Part shown: one piece after another, positions 59,996 through 64,000 of the stretch | Layout: the number at the start of each line of letters is the position of its first letter | Numbering within the stretch: position 1 is the stretch's first letter | NCBI GenBank assembly: GCA_033961575.1 | Contig: CM066732.1 | Span: 107,324,687-107,388,686, forward strand | Direction: 5' to 3' | From: Aselliscus stoliczkanus | Taxonomy: Eukaryota > Chordata > Mammalia > Chiroptera > Hipposideridae | DNA: 64,000 nucleotides | The notes under the pieces: generated by a model | The model's database searches: none | The model's input: only the letters and a program-made list of their open reading frames with translations | Told to the model about the DNA's origin: nothing | Position numbers and translations under genes: made by a program

Positions 59996-61003
59996 GCAGA
60001 GACACACAGAGATGGAAGGCAGTTGGACCGAGTTATCCCATGTTTGGCCCCTAAAGGATCGTCAGTGAGTTCCTTCCTCTGAGGTCCCCAGAGCTCCAGA
60101 GCCATTCTAGCTCTCTCCTTCTTAAGAACGGCTGGTTCAATTCTTTTTTTTTTTTTTTTTGTTCTGGTTCCTTATAATAAATTCCTTTTCCTTTTTTTCT
60201 TAACACAGTAAGAGTTGGTTTCTTACTGAGATGCAACTTGAGTTGCCAGGAAAAATGTTGGTATTATTCTTGAGGTAAATAGTAAATTTTTTTTAAAGGC
60301 AAATACCTTATAGGTGAAACAGCCAAAAGAATTCTTATAAATGATAGAAGACTAATTGAGTGCATTGGAATGTTTGGCTACAAAGGAGAACTTTATAGAG
60401 TTGGCATCTGTACTTGTAAGGGAATGCCATCTAACTTAATAGCAATAAAATCCAGATCTAACACCAGAATTAAAAGAATAATATCCATGTGGGCAAGAGC
60501 AGCTAGAGCTGGGAGTCTCCTGCCAATGACTACTCTGTCAGCACGCGGACTGAAACATGATTAACAGATCCTCAATATTCCTGAGTGCAAACAGGAAGGC
60601 TGGAATGTTTAAACAAGGGTGTTTAAAATTGCTAACTTATAAGGACAATTCTGTTCTAAAGAGGGTGGATTGTGTTAAAGAAAGTCCCTTTTGTCCTGCT
60701 GAATACCTGGATAGGTTTGCATATGCAAAGTGGGCCTACAGCTAAAATTGGGATTGAAGAGTTGAATTGTTCTGCAGTTTAAAAATAAAAGTTGGAGTGA
60801 CTGGTATACTCAGTGAGTGAACGGGGGCTAAGGAAAGAAAGGAACAGGATGGCAAGAACCAGGGGAGAAACCGGCAGGGGAAAAATAAATCCCATGGGCC
60901 ACACACCCTTTAAGAGTGTTTAACATTCCTTGAAGTTGTTTGCATCTTTACAGTATAATTCTGTCCCTCAAAATATTCAATTAAGGTTACTAAACACATA
61001 AAT

Positions 61004-61054
<51 letters not shown>

Positions 61055-62030
61055 CAAACAAATTGTGTTTCATATAGAAGTTTGTATGGTATTTAACAAA
61101 CAGTATACAGCTTAACGTACACTAGAGAATGAGATGACCAATAAATTAAACCATTGCCAGCGGTGGACATATGAATGTGAGAATTCAGAGAAATCTATAG
61201 GAGTGCTTGTATTTCTACAGATCCTGGAATGATGGGTTTAAGGCACTCCCAGTATAACCTTATGGGAAAGGAAACTCCAACTAGCACATGGCTGATACAA
61301 GAACTTACTAAAGCTAGGCAATAACAAAGGGAAATAAACACACCATTTAACACCAAACTAGATTGTCTGGTTATGATCTGCTCACCATAACTCCCAGTCC
61401 TCTGTCCAGCTGACTCCATAATAGACTTATTGTTCAGGGGACTATACCTGGACATCTATTGTTTCAGTTAAGAAGTTTTGTACTCCAAATGACAGAAAGC
61501 TAACTCCAAGCCTTAAACAATGAAGTTGACTCACATACCCAGAAATCTTCAGGGTTCAGGTACAATGTGATCAAGATTCTTGCCCTAATTTCTTGCAGTT
61601 CTCTGATCTCCATTCTCCTCCATGTTTAGGTTCTGTTCTCAGGCTGACTTCTCTCAAGGTCACAGAATGGCCGCCAGCAGCAATGAGGCAACAAGCCCCT
61701 TTGTCTACTTCAATGTGGATGAGTGAGATTGATTTCCATCACTATCACTGAAATAAAAGGAAGAACTTTCCTAAAAGCTTTCAATAACTCAAATTTCATT
61801 TGCCAACAGTGGGGCCCATTCCCATTGCGAAACCATTTGCTGGCCAAGGGCAGTGTTACCATGATTAGCTTACCCTTAACCAGTCTTTACTTTGTGAGGG
61901 GAAGATGGAGTGAGATTTCTCTGAGTCACAAAGGCTGTGTTGAATAAGGACCGGCTCCTGAACAAACTGAAGATCAATGAGAAAAGAGGTTTGGCAAATG
62001 GATCATAGGTAGGCACCAAGGATATTCACA
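59996..62030. other. Intergenic sequence with microsatellite and an old repeat
   Basis: No gene seen. 61460-61920 resembles an abundant old repeat (agttgactcacatacccaga, aggtcacagaatggccgcca) that I cannot name. Confidence 0.4.
61004..61052. repeat. (GT)n microsatellite, about 24 units
   Basis: Uninterrupted alternating GT, then ttcaaac. Confidence 0.98.
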
Positions 62031-62039
62031 ATGTATATT

Positions 62040-63660
62040 TTCTACCTTCTTCAAATTCTTGCACTACTCTTTACCTTTTTGTTTATAATCCAACTGCATT
62101 GGCCTTCTTTGAGATCTTCAACTTGCTTTTGGCAGATGGTTTGCAAATACTTTCTTCCATTTCGTAGGTTGCCTTTTTATTCTGCTGATCAATTTTGTGT
62201 TGTTGTGCAAAAGGTTTTTAGTTTGATGTTCTTCCACTTTTTTTTGTTTTTATTACTTGTGCTTTTGGTATCATATCCAAAAAGTCATTGCCAAAACCAA
62301 TGTCAAGAAGATTTTTCCCTATGTTTTCTCCTAGAAGTTTTACAGTTTCAGGTGTTACAAAATTTTTTTTTCATTTTAATTTATTAGTATTTTTAAAAAT
62401 TAATTTAAAATTTTTTATAATTGAGTTGACATACACTATTTTACTAGTCTCAGGTGTCTAATCAACATAGTGATTAGACATTTATATAATTAATGAAGTG
62501 ATCACATCTATAAGTTTAGTGACCATCTGATACCATACTCAGTTATTGCAATATTAATGACTATGTTCCATATGCTGTACTTTACATCCCTGTGACTGTT
62601 TTTATAATTTGTACATCTTAATACCTTCCCCTTTTTCACCCATCCTCCCACTGCTTCCCATCCAGCAACCATCAATTTGTTTTTTGTATCTATGGGTTTG
62701 TTTCATTTGTTTATTTTGTTTTTTAAATTCCACATATAAGTGAAATCATATGGCATTTTGTCTTTCTCTGTTTGACTTACATCAATTAGCATAATACCCC
62801 CGAAGTCAATCCATGTTGTTCTAATGGCATGATTTCATTCGTTTTTATGGCCAAGTAATATTTCATTGTATATATGTACCACCTCTTCTTTATTCAATCA
62901 TTTATGGATGGACACAAGTTTCTTCCATATCTTGGCTATTGTAAATAATGCTATAATGAACATAGGGGTGTTTATGCCTTTTCAAATTAGTGCTTAGGAT
63001 TTCTTCAGATAAATACACAGAAGTTGGATTGCTGGGACATATGGGGAGTTCTATTTTCAATTCTTTGAGGAATCTCCATACTTTTTTCCATAGTGATTAC
63101 CCCAATTTACAATCCTACCAACAGTGCACAAGGGTTCCCTTTTCTCCACATCTTAGTCAACACTTGTTTTTTTTATTTATTGATGACAGCCATCCTGACA
63201 GGTGTGAGGTGGTATCTCATTGTGGTTTTAGTTTGCATTTCCCTGACGATTAGTGATGTTGAGCATCTTTTCATACGTCTATTGGCCATCTGCATGTCTT
63301 TTTTGGTGAAAAGTCTATTGAGGTCCTCTGCCCATTTTTAATGAGTTTTTTCCCCCCAGTGTTCAGTTGTATGAGTTCCGTATATAGTTTGGATATTAAA
63401 CCTTTATCAGATGTATCATTGGCGAATATTTTCTCCCATTAAGTAGGTTGTCTTCTCATTTTGTTGATGGTTTCCTTTGCTGTGAAAAACTCTTTAGTTT
63501 GATGTAATCCCATTTGTTTATATTTTCTTTTGTTTCCCTTGCCTGAGGAGACATATTCAAAAAAATAGTAAGAGTGATGTCAAAGAGATTACTGCTTATG
63601 TTTTCTTTTAGCAAATTTTATGGTTTTGGGTCTGACATAATATAAAATCATATATATTAT
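62040..63660 (-). mobile_element. L1 3' region, antisense, inserted in older L1
   Basis: 62040-62360 is older antisense L1 (cagatggtttgcaaatactt, ttctgctgatcaattttgtg). 62380-63660 is a second antisense L1 starting at its 3' end (attgagttgacatacactat) and running into ORF2 (ttgttgatggtttcctttgc). Confidence 0.85.
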
Positions 63661-63677
63661 CAATATATAATGATATA

Positions 63678-63917
63678 CAAGGTCAGACAATTAAGTTTTT
63701 GAATTCATCCTAGAAAAAGTGCTACATACCTCTTTTTCTGGAATGGCCATCAGAGCTGTCATCGTATAACCCTTGATGTTCTGAATGTCATCAAAATGTC
63801 CTCCTTTCAACATTTCCTTTATCTTCAGGTAAAGAAAGAAGTCATTGGGGGTTAGATTAGGTGAGTAGGAAGGGTGTTCTAATACAGTTATTTGTTGACT
63901 GGCTAAAAACTCCCTCA
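63678..63917 (-). mobile_element. Third mariner copy (same family as 35429-36111), partial
   Basis: The end caaggtcagacaattaagtt follows a TA at 63676-63677. The minus strand encodes the C-terminal transposase part (REFLASQQITVLEH, then YSPNLTPNDFF). The copy is cut by a SINE at 63918 and then by the window end. The aspartate of YSPDL is changed to asparagine, but the NDFF aspartate remains. Confidence 0.85.
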
Positions 63918-64000
63918 TAGCATCCAGAGGCCAGCGACCGATCTGCCTCATCCGGGAAGAGCAATGACGATACCAACAGTGAAGCAACATCCTCCGCAAC
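63918..64000 (+). mobile_element. SINE body, 5'-truncated, running off the window
   Basis: This matches the GC-rich body of the long SINE (catccagaggccagcgaccg through atcctccgcaac), as seen at 29667-30130, but lacks the tRNA-like head. It abuts the mariner fragment. Confidence 0.8.

Overview
This window is nuclear DNA from a placental mammal, most probably a bat of the Yinpterochiroptera (a rhinolophoid-like lineage). That placement is inference. It rests on the abundant tRNA-derived SINEs beginning GGGCCGGCCGAGTGGC, several with perfect target-site duplications, on one older SINE whose body resembles horseshoe-bat-type SINEs, and on mariner-type DNA transposons. Nearly all of the window is introns and intergenic sequence filled with LINE-1, SINE, ERV/MaLR, L2, MIR and DNA-transposon copies. 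No prokaryotic-type gene, CRISPR array or operon is present.

The one protein-coding gene I can identify is the 5' part of NEDD4 (HECT-type E3 ubiquitin ligase), on the minus strand. Its CpG-island promoter and first coding exon lie at about 46.45-47.43 kb. Four more coding exons follow leftwards at 25846-25919, 17256-17334, 17119-17157 and 682-735. All five join in frame across GT/AG splice sites and encode the N-terminus and roughly the first half of the C2 domain. The rest of C2, the WW domains and the HECT domain would lie beyond the left edge. Introns 1, 2, 3 and 4 are about 21.0 kb, 8.5 kb, 98 bp and 16.4 kb.

Layout: 1-17 kb holds introns 5 and 4, with L1 fragments, an LTR, L2, an ERVL-like relic and an 79-bp mariner MITE. 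From 17.1 to 25.9 kb are exons 4-2 and a long old antisense L1, itself interrupted by a twin-primed L1 carrying three SINEs and by an MLT1-like LTR. From 25.9 to 46.95 kb is intron 1, with a half-L1-like element, a SINE cluster, two mariners each split by a SINE, MER5A, L2 and MIR. From 46.45 to 47.43 kb is the CpG island. From 47.45 to 64 kb is upstream intergenic DNA with ERV, MLT1, L2, SINE and L1 copies, and a third mariner at the right edge.

I found no convincing new multi-gene system. The observations most worth checking are the modular SINE family, a mariner with a matching tiny MITE, the ORF2-less L1, a SINE placed about 15 nt from the exon 2 splice donor, and an upstream in-frame extension of the NEDD4 reading frame. 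Family names for repeats are from memory and were not checked against a library.
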